NCBI GenBank assembly: GCA_963746955.1
Contig: CAVVDR010000013.1
Coordinates: 1 to 64,000 of the forward strand
Reading direction: 5' to 3'
DNA length: 64,000 nucleotides
Source: DASQBT01 sp963746955
GTDB taxonomy: Bacteria > Pseudomonadota > Gammaproteobacteria > Burkholderiales > Thiobacillaceae
Positions 42,179 through 52,264 of the stretch are shown one piece after another. The position numbers and the translations under genes were made by a program. Within the stretch, counting starts at the first letter, position 1, and every line of letters starts with the position of its first letter. Under the pieces are notes generated by a model. That model was not told where the DNA came from. It made no database searches and worked only from the letters and a program-made list of their open reading frames with translations.

Positions 42179-44755
42179 ATGAAGACATCCGCATGGCTTG
42201 TGCTGCTGGGTGCCTCGGCGATTTCAGGATTGGCCTGGCTGACCCATCAGCCTGAATTGGTGCACGCGGTAGCGGATGAGTCTTCGGCGACCCACCAGAC
42301 GCAACCCCCCGCTCAGACTCCGGAGGCGGCCGCGGCATACGGCGACGTTGGATTTCATCAAGGCGAAGCCGGCCTGAGCCCCGGCGCGCGTGCCGGGCGG
42401 GAGATCTGGTTTAAGGCCACCGCCGGAAATGCGCGTTTTCATACCTATGCGTTTCCGCAAAGGATCACGGCGTTGATTGACTGGTACCGTGTGCTCAACA
42501 CGGTGCAGCGCGGAAACCGGTTCAAGACCTGGGGACTGATCAACGACCCGGAATGTTGCACGCCCGGTTCCGCCGGTTGTCCCGCCAAGAGTCGGGATGA
42601 AACCTATGGCTTCGATTGGTGCCCGGGAGACCAGGAATTGCTCAAGTATGTCGGCAAGCCCGGGTATCGCGACCCGGCCTGCGATTTCAACGATGCGCCG
42701 GCCGACCCTGCCGATCCGGAAGGCCACCAGAAGGGACGCGAGGATGCCTGCAATCTGGCATTCGGCACATCCACCGGCGCCCTGGGTTTTCGCAAGTTTC
42801 CCAACCCGCGGTTCGACCCCGTGGCATGGCAGAAGCTCAATGGCAGTCTGGCTTCCTGGGAGGGGTACGACCGTCGCCTGTCGGACGATCCAAGCCGCTC
42901 CGATTACAAAGTACGCAGGCTCGCCGACGGCTCGATCGAGCCACCCTTCCTGATCGGCACCGCGTGTGGATCGTGTCACATTGCTTTCAACCCCGCGAAA
43001 CCGCCCAAGGATCCGGAACACCCGCAATGGGAGAACATCAGCGGACTGGTGGGAAACCAGTACGTGCGCATTTCGGAAATCATGGTTTCAGGCATGTCCA
43101 AGGACGATCTGCTGTGGCAGGTCTTCTCCCACGCCCGGCCCGGCACGACCGACACTTCGGCGATTCCCAATGACCAGGTCAACAATGCCGGCACCATCAA
43201 CGCGCTGATCAACATTGCGCAACGGCCCACTTTTGCCAATGAAGATGTCATACGCTGGCGCAAGGCCGCATCCTGTCCAAGCGGAGCCAAGGAAGACACC
43301 TGCTGGTGCGAACCGGGCAAGCCGGGCAAGTGTTGGGAAAAGAGCCTCCAGAAGGAAACAGTGCACCACATCCTCAAGGGTGGCGAAGATTCCATCGGGA
43401 TACTGGGCGCGATCCAGCGGGTGTATTTCAACATCGGTTCATGCTCCGAACAGTGCTGGGTAAATCACCTGTCCGATCTGCGCCAACTCGATCCCAACGC
43501 ACGCAATTTCGGCCAGACCGCATTTGATATTGGTCAGTGCCGGCGTGACTGCCCCAATTTCCGGGCGATCGAGGACCGGCTGACCGATGTGCTGGATTTC
43601 TTCCTGACCTCGCCCGAGGGCCAGGCCAAAGACCTGCGCGAGGCGCGCGAGAACCAGCGCAAGCAAACCAGGCCGGACGCCCGCTACCAGTATGACGACC
43701 TGGTCGCGGACCTCAACAAACAGTTTGGCAAGGACGCTGTCAGCCGCGGCCAGAAGGTGTTCGCCGAAAACTGCGCGCGCTGCCATTCGAGCGGCAAGCC
43801 GCCCTTCGAGGCCGTCGATTTTCACGCCATTGATCCCAAGACCGGCTTGCGCGCGGACTGGCTGGGCAATGACGTCCCCATCCCGGTGACCGAGGTCGGC
43901 ACGAACCGCTGTCGGGCGCTGCATTCCAACCACATGCGCGGCCATATCTTTGGCGAATTTGCCGACGAAAACTATCACGCGCGCCCAGTCGTCGACGGCA
44001 TCCTGGAGCCGCATGATGGCGGACGCGGGTATTACCGCAACATCTCCCTGCTCAATCTCTGGGCGCACGCACCCTTCCTGCACAATAATTCAGTCGGACC
44101 CGAACTGTGTGGGTGGAGCGGCGACAAATCCAATCCTTACGAGTTCTACCGCGCAATCTATGTCGATGCCAGCCAGGCCGGGCTGCCGGCTCTGCCCAAG
44201 GATAAGCAGCCCGCGTGCTGGAAATACGATCCCAGCGTGGACGGCCGCTTCAAGCTTTATGTAGCGTCCATGCAGGACCTGCTGCATCCGGCTCAGCGGG
44301 TGCCGAAAGTCACCAAGCTTGACGAGGACATCGTGCTCGACATCGGACCCAGGATCTTCGACGGCACCCAAGAGAAGAAGCTGATCGGCTTTACCGTGCG
44401 GGTGCCGGCCGGCGGCAATGCCGCCGATGTGGGGAACTTTCAGCACAAGGCCTTCATTGTCGATCTGCTCGCCGCCAAGCTGCGGCCAGCGGAGCTGGAG
44501 GCCAGGCTAGCCAAGCGGCTGCCCGCTGATGAGGCGAAGAAGGTCGCCGCCGAAATGCAACGCATCGGCACCGCCGTCGCGCTCGATCCCGGCAGCCTGG
44601 TTGACGTGGTGAAGGAAGCTCGTGCTCGTACTCCGAGCCTGTGGCAGGTTTACAGTTCCTGCACCGATGAGATCGAGAACGAGGGCCATCGATTCGGCGA
44701 GGATCTGCCCGAAGCCGACAAGAAGGCCTTGATCGCCTTCCTCGCGACCTTGTAA
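42179..44755 (+). CDS. large periplasmic diheme c-type cytochrome, possible oxygenase or peroxidase
   Basis: This 858-residue protein starts with a signal sequence or anchor (about 4-21). It has two haem c motifs, CGSCH (Cys263-His267) and CARCH (Cys532-His536). After the second, ISLLNLWAHAPFLHNNSVGPEL resembles the APYLHNGSVPTL motif of the two smaller cytochromes downstream and of bacterial cytochrome c peroxidase/MauG relatives. Many extra cysteines (CCTPGSAGC, CWCEPGKPGKCW, CSEQCW, CRRDC) suggest disulfides. The size and two-haem layout resemble RoxA-like rubber oxygenases and fatty-acid diol synthases, but this is by pattern only. GGGGAGG precedes the ATG. It lies 66 bases after the patatin gene. 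Confidence 0.8.
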   Translation: MKTSAWLVLLGASAISGLAWLTHQPELVHAVADESSATHQTQPPAQTPEAAAAYGDVGFHQGEAGLSPGARAGREIWFKATAGNARFHTYAFPQRITALIDWYRVLNTVQRGNRFKTWGLINDPECCTPGSAGCPAKSRDETYGFDWCPGDQELLKYVGKPGYRDPACDFNDAPADPADPEGHQKGREDACNLAFGTSTGALGFRKFPNPRFDPVAWQKLNGSLASWEGYDRRLSDDPSRSDYKVRRLADGSIEPPFLIGTACGSCHIAFNPAKPPKDPEHPQWENISGLVGNQYVRISEIMVSGMSKDDLLWQVFSHARPGTTDTSAIPNDQVNNAGTINALINIAQRPTFANEDVIRWRKAASCPSGAKEDTCWCEPGKPGKCWEKSLQKETVHHILKGGEDSIGILGAIQRVYFNIGSCSEQCWVNHLSDLRQLDPNARNFGQTAFDIGQCRRDCPNFRAIEDRLTDVLDFFLTSPEGQAKDLREARENQRKQTRPDARYQYDDLVADLNKQFGKDAVSRGQKVFAENCARCHSSGKPPFEAVDFHAIDPKTGLRADWLGNDVPIPVTEVGTNRCRALHSNHMRGHIFGEFADENYHARPVVDGILEPHDGGRGYYRNISLLNLWAHAPFLHNNSVGPELCGWSGDKSNPYEFYRAIYVDASQAGLPALPKDKQPACWKYDPSVDGRFKLYVASMQDLLHPAQRVPKVTKLDEDIVLDIGPRIFDGTQEKKLIGFTVRVPAGGNAADVGNFQHKAFIVDLLAAKLRPAELEARLAKRLPADEAKKVAAEMQRIGTAVALDPGSLVDVVKEARARTPSLWQVYSSCTDEIENEGHRFGEDLPEADKKALIAFLATL

Positions 44756-44766
44756 AGGATGCAACA

Positions 44767-45648
44767 ATGAAAATGCGCACTGCACCGCTGATTGCATTAT
44801 TGTCACTTGTCGCGATGCTGGCTGGCTGCGACCGGATCAAGGCAATGTTCCAGACCAAGCCCGACATTGCCTTCGCGCCATATGGGGAGAACTACGCAGA
44901 CAAGCCGGATTTTGCCCAGGTCGAATACCACTACCCCATCGCGTTGGCGCAACTGGACAAGGTCACGCCGGAATACCTCGCCACCCTCAATCAGGAACAA
45001 CTCGACCAGATCTACGCCCGCCTCACCGCCGGCCCTATACCCGACGGGCCGTTTGATGGCCAGGTGATTTTCCCGCGCGGCAGTTCCGGCAAGATCCGCG
45101 CGGCGGAAATCGTCGGCGGGCTCAAGGGACTGGCCGTGAACGTCAAGGGCAAGTTGCTAGAAACCATGGCGGAGCAGTTGTGGAAAGGCAAGGTCTTCTA
45201 CCGCAAGGACCGGATTTTGCGCAATCGCATTCAGGACCTGGCGGTGCTGCGACCCATCATCGGCCCCGGCGACATTCCCAGGATCAGCGTCGATGGCAAG
45301 GACGCGTGGCTGCTGTTTCCGGCCAAGCTCTATTGTGGCCAAAGCCTGATCGACTCACGGCGCGAATCCATCATCATCGACTATGCCTTCACCGATGATC
45401 TTCCCGGTTACCGCGAAAACCCTGACTTTCTCGCAGGACGCCGCGGGCTCAGGGTGCGTGACGAAATCCGCATGATCCGTCCTGGCCTCTATCTGGGCCG
45501 CGCCTATATGGATCATGTCTTCGTGCTGAATTTCACTCTCTATAACAAGGAAATGGCGAAGGCCGGCGAGGCCGAATTTCTCGCCCGGCAGGTTCCCGAG
45601 GATTGTTGGAGCGGTACGCAAAAGCGGGTGGTCGCAATGCGGAACTAG
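44767..45648 (+). CDS. hypothetical lipoprotein
   Basis: This 293-residue protein has a lipoprotein signal ending LLSLVAMLAGC, so it should be lipid-anchored in the envelope. The mature part contains no haem motif. It shows alpha/beta text with GLKGLAVNVKGKLLETMAEQLWKGKVFY and a late YMDHVFVLNFTLYNKEM. I do not recognise a family. It starts 12 bases after the large cytochrome gene and ends 8 bases before the next, so it belongs to the same transcript and probably to the same complex or pathway. Confidence 0.7.
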   Translation: MKMRTAPLIALLSLVAMLAGCDRIKAMFQTKPDIAFAPYGENYADKPDFAQVEYHYPIALAQLDKVTPEYLATLNQEQLDQIYARLTAGPIPDGPFDGQVIFPRGSSGKIRAAEIVGGLKGLAVNVKGKLLETMAEQLWKGKVFYRKDRILRNRIQDLAVLRPIIGPGDIPRISVDGKDAWLLFPAKLYCGQSLIDSRRESIIIDYAFTDDLPGYRENPDFLAGRRGLRVRDEIRMIRPGLYLGRAYMDHVFVLNFTLYNKEMAKAGEAEFLARQVPEDCWSGTQKRVVAMRN

Positions 45649-45655
45649 GCCGGCA

Positions 45656-47656
45656 ATGCAACATGCTGGAGCCCTATTCATGTTAATCGGCGCACTTTTT
45701 TCTGGTTGGAACCTGGCACAGGCGGACGATGACTTGCCTCCCACCGGACGTTCGCGCTTCGATCTTCTGGTCGGCAACGGCCCTGTGCCCTTTCCCTTCG
45801 CCCGCCTCATTGAAAGAATCGAGTCGCAGCTACAACATCAGGCCGGCGGCCTGTCCCCGCTGAAAGTCACCTTCATTCCTCTGGGCCGTTCCCTTCAGCG
45901 CAGCGCCGCCGCACCTGATTTCTTCAAGTTTCCACGCGTCGTGGTGGCCGTGGACGGCGATGCGAAGCCGGGGGCCGCACCGCTGCAGGACCGGCTGTTT
46001 CTTGGTTACCAGGGGAAGACGGGAATACTCGAAGTCATCAGCTACAACGAAGCGGCAGGACGTTTTGAATTTCAGGTCGTACGCGATTACCGGGCCGGCG
46101 CGATGCCCCAGGTTCGCTACGCCCGCCGCGCCGTGTGCCTTGCCTGTCACCAGAATGCCGCTCCGATCTTCGCCCGCCCTCTATGGGATGAGACTTCCGC
46201 GAACCCAGCCATCGCGGCACGATTGCGCGCCAGCCGGCACGATTTCTACGGACTCAGACTCACCGGCACCGACGTCGCCTACTTCATCGCGGCGGCCGCG
46301 GAACGAGCCAACCTGTTTTCGGTCTGGCAACGGATCTGGCGCGAAGGCTGCGGTGCAGGAGACAAGGGTGCGCGCTGTCGTCGCGACGGGTTCGATGCGG
46401 CACTTCGCTATGCCCTGAGCGGCGCGCTGCCCCCCGGTCGCCAAACGGATGCATTTGAATATCTGCAGTCGCGCTGGACTCAGGTTTGGCCGAAGGGCTT
46501 GGCCATCCCCAACCCTGACATCCCCAACCGCGATCCCCTGATGCCGGTCGTCGGTGAGGTGCCCCGGCCGCGGCATGACCTGCCGACCATGCTTGCGCAG
46601 CTAGCGCACATCCCGGCGCAGTTCGAACCGCTTAACGTGCGTCCGCCGTTGGAAATCTGGACTGGCGCGGACCCGCCACAACTGGCAGCGGGTCTGGCCA
46701 GCCTGTTAAGCGCCGCCGATGTCCGTGCGCTGGATGATGCGCTTGCCAACTCTTCCATGCCCGCGTCGACACAGCAGTTGACCCTGCCCTGCCGGTTCAC
46801 GCGCAAGCCTGGCGCCCGCGTGCGCTTTGACTGTGGTGGCGCGCAGCAACGCTTCAACGGCGCCTGGACCGTGCAGACCTCGGGGCGCACAGGCGGCCGG
46901 GTGGAAACGCTGCACCTGACGAATGCGAACAGCGCTCCGGACATCGTCTTGCAAGGGCGCAGCCGTTTTACCGTGGGCCGGTTACAGGCCGACTTTACTG
47001 CCACGCGTTCCGGTCTGCGCGCCCGCCTGAGCGATGGACGGCTGTTGCAAGGAGCACACTTCAGCGGTACCGGCACACAGGGCAAAGTCATCCTGCGCCT
47101 GCGCGACGACTATGCAGCGGTGCACAGGCGCTTGCTTGACCTGCGAGCCTCCGGGGACTCGGTTCTGGACCCCGGCGTCTGGATGACCGCGCTGGTGCGT
47201 GGCTTCAAACCCGGAGCAAGCTTGCGCCCCACGGAGACTCTGCCGCCCATCCGCACGGACCCTCCGGTCACCCACCCCACCTCCGGCAGTGCCGCGCAGT
47301 TTGATCGGCAATGCGGACAGTGCCATAACACCGGGGAGCGTTTCCCGCCGAATTTCCTTCACGGCGATGCGGCGACGCTCGATCGTCAGCTTGATCACTG
47401 TGCGGAACGCATCTATTACCGCCTGAGCATGTGGCAGTTGCCCGAGGCGCGCCGCGGCAAGACGCCCATGCCGCCGCTTGCAATTCTCGCCGCACGCGGT
47501 TTCGATGCCAATGGCTGGACACACTCGACCCAACTGGCCGCACTGGTCGATGACATGGGTCATCGCCTTCGTGCCGAGGGCGAGCAGCCCGAATCCGTGC
47601 TGGCGCGCCCGTTCGAACAGCTGCGTAGTTGCCTGCCTGCAACCGTTGTCCACTGA
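45656..47656 (+). CDS. second large diheme c-type cytochrome
   Basis: This protein of up to 666 residues has a signal peptide (cleavage near NLAQA) and two widely spaced haem c motifs, CLACH (Cys161-His165) and CGQCH (Cys553-His557). Between them is a beta-rich section (about 380-500). It lacks the YLHNGSVPT-like motif of its neighbours, so it is a different type, perhaps an electron acceptor or a scaffold. ATG 45656 has only a weak ribosome site; ATG 45680 (MLIGALFSG) has GGAG upstream and gives a cleaner signal peptide, so it may be the real start. Spacing to its neighbours is 7 and 15 bases. Confidence 0.75.
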   Translation: MQHAGALFMLIGALFSGWNLAQADDDLPPTGRSRFDLLVGNGPVPFPFARLIERIESQLQHQAGGLSPLKVTFIPLGRSLQRSAAAPDFFKFPRVVVAVDGDAKPGAAPLQDRLFLGYQGKTGILEVISYNEAAGRFEFQVVRDYRAGAMPQVRYARRAVCLACHQNAAPIFARPLWDETSANPAIAARLRASRHDFYGLRLTGTDVAYFIAAAAERANLFSVWQRIWREGCGAGDKGARCRRDGFDAALRYALSGALPPGRQTDAFEYLQSRWTQVWPKGLAIPNPDIPNRDPLMPVVGEVPRPRHDLPTMLAQLAHIPAQFEPLNVRPPLEIWTGADPPQLAAGLASLLSAADVRALDDALANSSMPASTQQLTLPCRFTRKPGARVRFDCGGAQQRFNGAWTVQTSGRTGGRVETLHLTNANSAPDIVLQGRSRFTVGRLQADFTATRSGLRARLSDGRLLQGAHFSGTGTQGKVILRLRDDYAAVHRRLLDLRASGDSVLDPGVWMTALVRGFKPGASLRPTETLPPIRTDPPVTHPTSGSAAQFDRQCGQCHNTGERFPPNFLHGDAATLDRQLDHCAERIYYRLSMWQLPEARRGKTPMPPLAILAARGFDANGWTHSTQLAALVDDMGHRLRAEGEQPESVLARPFEQLRSCLPATVVH

Positions 47657-47671
47657 TCGCAGAGGAGAATC

Positions 47672-48478
47672 ATGCCCACCCAGCCATTTGAGAATTTCCA
47701 GTCTGCGACGGCCTACTATCAACCGGATAATGCCGTTGCCTTGGCAGAGGCCGCACGCCTCGCCTACAGCGACGCGGGCACCATCGCCACGACTGCCGTG
47801 CAGTGGGGCTTTCCGCGCAGCCGCTTCTTCGACAAGCGCGACACCCAGGCCTATGTCATGGCCAACGCGCAGGCCATCGTGGTCGCATTCCGAGGTACCC
47901 AGCCGGACAAGCTGCTCGACTGGATGAGCGATCTGGATACCCTGTTCGTCAACGGACCGTTCGGCCGGGTGCACAACGGCTTCAACCTGGCCCTGTCCCA
48001 GGTGTGGGAGGATCTGATTGCCGCCGTCGCCGAGTTTCAGGATCAGGGACAGTCGCTATGGCTCACCGGCCACAGCCTGGGCGCGGCCCTGGCCACCCTG
48101 GCGACTGCGCGCTGGCGCGAACAGGACAAGCCCGTGCACGGGCTCTATCACTTTGGCTCGCCGCGGGTCGGTGATCGGGTATTCCAGCGTACATTTGACC
48201 AGGATTTTGCCGCGCGCAACTTTCGCTTCGTCAACAATGCAGACCTGGTAACCCGGGTGCCGTTGCGCCTCATGGGGTATTCCCACGCCGGCACCATGCT
48301 GTACTTCACCGACAAGGGCGAGCTGACGGCTGATCCGGGCTGGTGGGATGCTTTTCTGAATCGCATGCAGGGCCGCATCGAAGACTTGGGGACAATGGAA
48401 CCAACTGACATCAAGGAGCACTCCAGCGACCGCTATGTCGAACTGACTGTGAAGAACCGTATGGTCAACCCTTTCTGA
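47672..48478 (+). CDS. class 3 lipase (alpha/beta hydrolase)
   Basis: This 268-residue enzyme is a Lipase_3 hydrolase. The nucleophile Ser135 lies in LTGHSLGAALA, Asp191 in FVNNADLVTRVP and a candidate His205 in MGYSHAG. The early VVAFRGTQPDKLLDWMSDLD is the family's oxyanion-side motif. No signal peptide is visible, so it may act in the cytoplasm or be exported another way. It sits 15 bases after one cytochrome gene and 7 bases before the next. A second lipid-cleaving enzyme in the same run strengthens the idea that lipids are the substrate. Confidence 0.9.
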   Translation: MPTQPFENFQSATAYYQPDNAVALAEAARLAYSDAGTIATTAVQWGFPRSRFFDKRDTQAYVMANAQAIVVAFRGTQPDKLLDWMSDLDTLFVNGPFGRVHNGFNLALSQVWEDLIAAVAEFQDQGQSLWLTGHSLGAALATLATARWREQDKPVHGLYHFGSPRVGDRVFQRTFDQDFAARNFRFVNNADLVTRVPLRLMGYSHAGTMLYFTDKGELTADPGWWDAFLNRMQGRIEDLGTMEPTDIKEHSSDRYVELTVKNRMVNPF

Positions 48479-48485
48479 GGCCGCC

Positions 48486-49970
48486 ATGTCATCGCCCAAT
48501 GCCGACTCCTGCAGCGCCTGCCGTTTCTACCTGTGGATGGCGATCATCCTCATCGCCTTTACCGCGTTTGCCGCGTGGAAGCGCTTTTCGCCCGACGTGC
48601 CGGTCACCTATTCCGATCCGATCGAACATTTCAAGTACGGGTCCACCGGCGGGGAACGCAACATGGGATTCCCCTACTGGATCTGGAAGGTGCTGCCCGA
48701 GGTCTGCGCCGACTATCTTCCAGGCAAGGGCTTCGAGTCCCTGGGCTTCATCTATGAACCCGGCAAGGATCTCCCGGTGGGCATGTCCAAGCGCCGCCAC
48801 ATGGGCATAGACCGGGTATTCCTCAATTGCGCCGTATGCCATAGCTCGACCGTGCGGGTGAAGCCGGATGCCGAACCCAAGCTGGTGTTGGGCATGCCGG
48901 CCAACCGCTTCGATCTGATGGGTTTTCAGAAATTCATCTACCAGTGCATGGCGGACCGCCGCTTCACGCCCACCCAGGTTGTTCCGCGCATCGAGGCCGA
49001 GGCCGGGGGGCTTGGGCTACTGGACAAGCTGGTGGTCTATCCTCTCGGCGTTTATCTGATGCGCGATGGCGTGGATGGCCTGATCGGCCGCCTGCGCTTC
49101 ATCTTTGATGAGCCGGATTGGGGCCCGGGCCGCGTAGACACCTTCAACTCCGCCAAAGCCATTTTCAATTTCCCCATCGAGCAGTTGCCCAAAGATGAAC
49201 TGGTTGGCTATTCCGACTTCCCCGCGATCTGGAACCAGAGCAAGAAACGCGGCATGCAACTCCACTGGGACGGCAACAACGACAAGGTGGAGGAACGCAA
49301 CCTGTCGGCCGCCTTCGGTACCGGCGCCACGCCGAAACTGATCGACCATGCTTCCATGGCGCGCATCGAGGCCTACATCGGTCAGGCCCAGCCACCGGCC
49401 TTCGGCGCGAGCTTTCCGGTGGACAAGGCACTGGGCGCGAAAGGCCAGGTCGTCTACCAGAAATACTGCGCCAATTGCCACGGGGCGAATGGCACGGATT
49501 TCACCGGCGAATACGTCGGCAAGGTCACACCAATCGAGAAGATCGGCACCGATCGGGGCCGGCTCGATTCCTACACCCTCGCGCTCGCTCAGAACCAGGG
49601 CATGCTCTATTCCGCCGACCCGCAGTACCGGTTCAGCCATTTCCGCAAGACCTATGGCTATGCCAATGCGCCGCTGGACGGCATCTGGCTGCGTGCGCCT
49701 TATCTGCACAATGGCTCGGTGCCCACGCTTTGGGACCTGCTCCAGCCCGCGGCCAACCGGCCCAAGGTGTTCTGGCGCGGCGATGACTTGTACGACCCGA
49801 AGAAGGTCGGCTTCGTCTCTGACCAGGCACAGGAAGGCGGCAAGCGCTACTTCCGTTACGACACCACCGTTCCGGGCAACGGCAATCACGGGCACGAAGG
49901 CAAGGCCTATGGCACCGAACTCTCGCCTGGCGAAAAGTGGGCCATTATTGAGTACCTGAAAACATTCTAG
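48486..49970 (+). CDS. membrane-anchored diheme cytochrome c (paralogue 1)
   Basis: This 494-residue protein has an N-terminal membrane anchor (about 15-31) and two haem c motifs, CAVCH (Cys115-His119) and CANCH (Cys328-His332). The later stretch DGIWLRAPYLHNGSVPTLWDLL and KVFWRGDDLYDPKKVGFVS is shared with the next gene and resembles cytochrome c peroxidase/MauG-like proteins, where residues in such loops shape the catalytic haem pocket. The mature part should be periplasmic. It starts 7 bases after the lipase gene. Confidence 0.85.
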   Translation: MSSPNADSCSACRFYLWMAIILIAFTAFAAWKRFSPDVPVTYSDPIEHFKYGSTGGERNMGFPYWIWKVLPEVCADYLPGKGFESLGFIYEPGKDLPVGMSKRRHMGIDRVFLNCAVCHSSTVRVKPDAEPKLVLGMPANRFDLMGFQKFIYQCMADRRFTPTQVVPRIEAEAGGLGLLDKLVVYPLGVYLMRDGVDGLIGRLRFIFDEPDWGPGRVDTFNSAKAIFNFPIEQLPKDELVGYSDFPAIWNQSKKRGMQLHWDGNNDKVEERNLSAAFGTGATPKLIDHASMARIEAYIGQAQPPAFGASFPVDKALGAKGQVVYQKYCANCHGANGTDFTGEYVGKVTPIEKIGTDRGRLDSYTLALAQNQGMLYSADPQYRFSHFRKTYGYANAPLDGIWLRAPYLHNGSVPTLWDLLQPAANRPKVFWRGDDLYDPKKVGFVSDQAQEGGKRYFRYDTTVPGNGNHGHEGKAYGTELSPGEKWAIIEYLKTF

Positions 49971-49982
49971 AGGGAAGACACA

Positions 49983-51440
49983 ATGAGCAAGCTTTGCAAC
50001 TGCCCGCGCTGGCTGATCCGGGCGGGTCTCGTCGTCCTCATTCTCGGCGCCGTTCTCGGCTATATCGGCTGGGAGCGGTTCTTTCGCGACTATGGCCAGC
50101 CGGCCTTTGCCACCCCTGATGAGCGCTTCAAGTACGGCTCCTTCGGCCAGGAATATGATGCTGGGATTCCCTACTGGATCTTCTACGTCCTGCCCCGCGT
50201 CTTTCCCGACAAGCTGCCGGGGCCGGGCGGCTATGCTTCCTTCGGCGTGGCCTGGGAGCAGGGCCATGAATTGCCCATCGGTTTCACCAAGCGCCGCATA
50301 GGCTTCGATCGTGTCGCCAACAACTGCGCTGCCTGCCACACCGCTGCCTACCGCGCATCGGCAAGCGAAAATCCGACCTATGTCGTAACCGGGCCGAATC
50401 ACACGCTCAACCTTGAAGCCTTCTTTCGTTTCCTGGTCGATTGCGCCAAGGATCCGCGTTTCAACGCCGACACGCTAATGGCGGAAATCGACCTGGCGTC
50501 GAATATGGACTGGCTCGACCGCATGGCCTACCGCTATCTCATCATTCCCATCACCAAGCAGCGACTGGCGGCCCGCGAGGGTCAGTTCAAGTGGATCTAC
50601 CGCCATGATTTCCCGGAATGGGGCAAGGGTCGCGACGATGCGATGAACCTCACCAAATACTTCATGATCAAGTGGCCCATGGACAATTCCATTGGTCCGA
50701 CCGACATGCCGTCTGTGTGGAACCTGAAGAAATACGTCTACGAGAAAGGCCAGCGCATGAATTTTGCCGGTGACTCCAATGACGCGTATTCGGTAGTCAT
50801 CGATTCGGCCCTGGGCCTGCTCGGGGCGGCTCCGCATAACAAGAAAGACTTCCTCGGCCACATCGACTGGCTGGTGGACTACCTCAAGAACGAACCGGCG
50901 CCGAAGTATCCTTTCCCCATCAACCAAACCAAAGCAGCCAAGGGAAAGCTCGTGTTCGACGCGAATTGCGCGCGCTGCCATGCGTCGGAGCGCACCGGCA
51001 CCCGCATCCCCATCGCCGAGATCGGCACCGACCCCGAACGCATCGGCACCTGGAACAAGAAGGCCGCCATCGAAGCCAACAAGGTGGTGAAAGACATGGG
51101 TATCGAGCGCCGCGGCCTGGTCGAGGAACCCCTGATCGGTTATGTCGCCCAGTATCTCGACGGCATCTGGCTGCGGGCACCCTACCTGCACAACGGTTCG
51201 GTGCCCACGCTGCGTGACCTGCTGAACGCTCCTGCCCTGCGCACCAAGGTGTTCTGGCGCGGCTACGACGTCTACGATCAGGTCAATGTCGGCTTCGTCA
51301 GCCAGGGCAAGGAGGCGGAACGCGTCGGGACGAGGTACGACACCAGCGCGCGCTCCAACAGCAGCCGCGGGCACGACTTTGGCACCGGCCTGCCGGAGGT
51401 GGACAAGGCGGCACTGGTGGAATACCTCAAGTCGCTTTAA
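49983..51440 (+). CDS. membrane-anchored diheme cytochrome c (paralogue 2)
   Basis: This 485-residue protein is a sister of the preceding one. Its haem motifs CAACH (Cys115-His119) and CARCH (Cys329-His333) fall at almost the same positions, and DGIWLRAPYLHNGSVPTLRDLL and KVFWRGYDVYDQVNVGFVS match closely. It has an N-terminal anchor (about 12-29) preceded by MSKLCNCPRW. The pair probably arose by tandem duplication and has since diverged widely. It may form heterodimers with its partner. GAGGGAAGAC lies before the ATG. Confidence 0.85.
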   Translation: MSKLCNCPRWLIRAGLVVLILGAVLGYIGWERFFRDYGQPAFATPDERFKYGSFGQEYDAGIPYWIFYVLPRVFPDKLPGPGGYASFGVAWEQGHELPIGFTKRRIGFDRVANNCAACHTAAYRASASENPTYVVTGPNHTLNLEAFFRFLVDCAKDPRFNADTLMAEIDLASNMDWLDRMAYRYLIIPITKQRLAAREGQFKWIYRHDFPEWGKGRDDAMNLTKYFMIKWPMDNSIGPTDMPSVWNLKKYVYEKGQRMNFAGDSNDAYSVVIDSALGLLGAAPHNKKDFLGHIDWLVDYLKNEPAPKYPFPINQTKAAKGKLVFDANCARCHASERTGTRIPIAEIGTDPERIGTWNKKAAIEANKVVKDMGIERRGLVEEPLIGYVAQYLDGIWLRAPYLHNGSVPTLRDLLNAPALRTKVFWRGYDVYDQVNVGFVSQGKEAERVGTRYDTSARSNSSRGHDFGTGLPEVDKAALVEYLKSL

Positions 51441-51457
51441 CAGTCAGGAGAATGACC

Positions 51458-52264
51458 ATGAACAGAACTCGTACGATCGCCTGTATCGCGCTGCCCCTCT
51501 TGCTGGCCGGATGTATTCACAACCCCGTCCTTCCCGATCCTGTCCCGGTCTCGGGTACCGTGGCCATCTGGCTCAGCGCCGAACAGGATACTTACATCTC
51601 CAGCTTGGAGCAGGATCGTAACTTTGGCCGCAATGACCCCCTCGTGGTTGCTGGCAGATTGCTCGACACCAAGTTGCCGTTTGTGCGTTTTCGCCTGCCG
51701 GAGCTGCCGCCGGGGTTTGAATTACTGGACGCCTATGTGGAGCTCTACCACACCGGGCGCAATGAGGACGGCCAGACCGATGATCTGCAGATCGATATCA
51801 CCGAGCCCAAAGACTCCTGGGATGCGATGTCGCTCACTTGGAACCTGTCCCGCGCCTGGAGCGCGGTGCCGCCACAGCCCGGCAATTTCGCGTCTCTCTG
51901 TGTACAAAGCCAGGCGTGGTCGGGCTCGCAGAATATCGCCAACAGCGTTGCCGACGCCTATCGGCAAGGACGCAGCGAATACGAGGTGTATCTGAAATGG
52001 GATGGTCCCAGCCCACCGCAAATTGAGAAAGGCTTTGCCTCCAACAACCATAGCAGTCGACGCTGGGATGATCTGGGTCTGGCGCCCCGCTTGCTGATCC
52101 GACTTCAACTGCCGCCGGGCGCCACCCTCGCCGACCAGACATTCCGGACTTTCCCGCCGAATCATGATCTCGGGCGCCTACCCCAGCCCGTCCTGATGAG
52201 CAGGGTCGAGCCTGGCGGCACCTGGCCTGTCTCCTGGCAGGTGGCAGTCGGGCATTGCCCTTAG
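51458..52264 (+). CDS. DNRLRE-like domain lipoprotein
   Basis: This 268-residue protein has a lipobox LPLLLAGC, so it is lipid-anchored. The mature part has the jelly-roll text of DNRLRE/CBM96-like domains: DTYISSLEQDRNFGRNDPLVV, FVRFRLPELPPGFELLDAYVELYH and the late WDDLGLAPRLLIRLQL. Such modules bind surfaces or polymers. The ATG at 51458 is preferred over one six bases upstream because AGGAG then has a seven-base spacing. It is the last envelope protein of the run and might hold the enzymes at a surface, which is inference. Confidence 0.75.
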   Translation: MNRTRTIACIALPLLLAGCIHNPVLPDPVPVSGTVAIWLSAEQDTYISSLEQDRNFGRNDPLVVAGRLLDTKLPFVRFRLPELPPGFELLDAYVELYHTGRNEDGQTDDLQIDITEPKDSWDAMSLTWNLSRAWSAVPPQPGNFASLCVQSQAWSGSQNIANSVADAYRQGRSEYEVYLKWDGPSPPQIEKGFASNNHSSRRWDDLGLAPRLLIRLQLPPGATLADQTFRTFPPNHDLGRLPQPVLMSRVEPGGTWPVSWQVAVGHCP

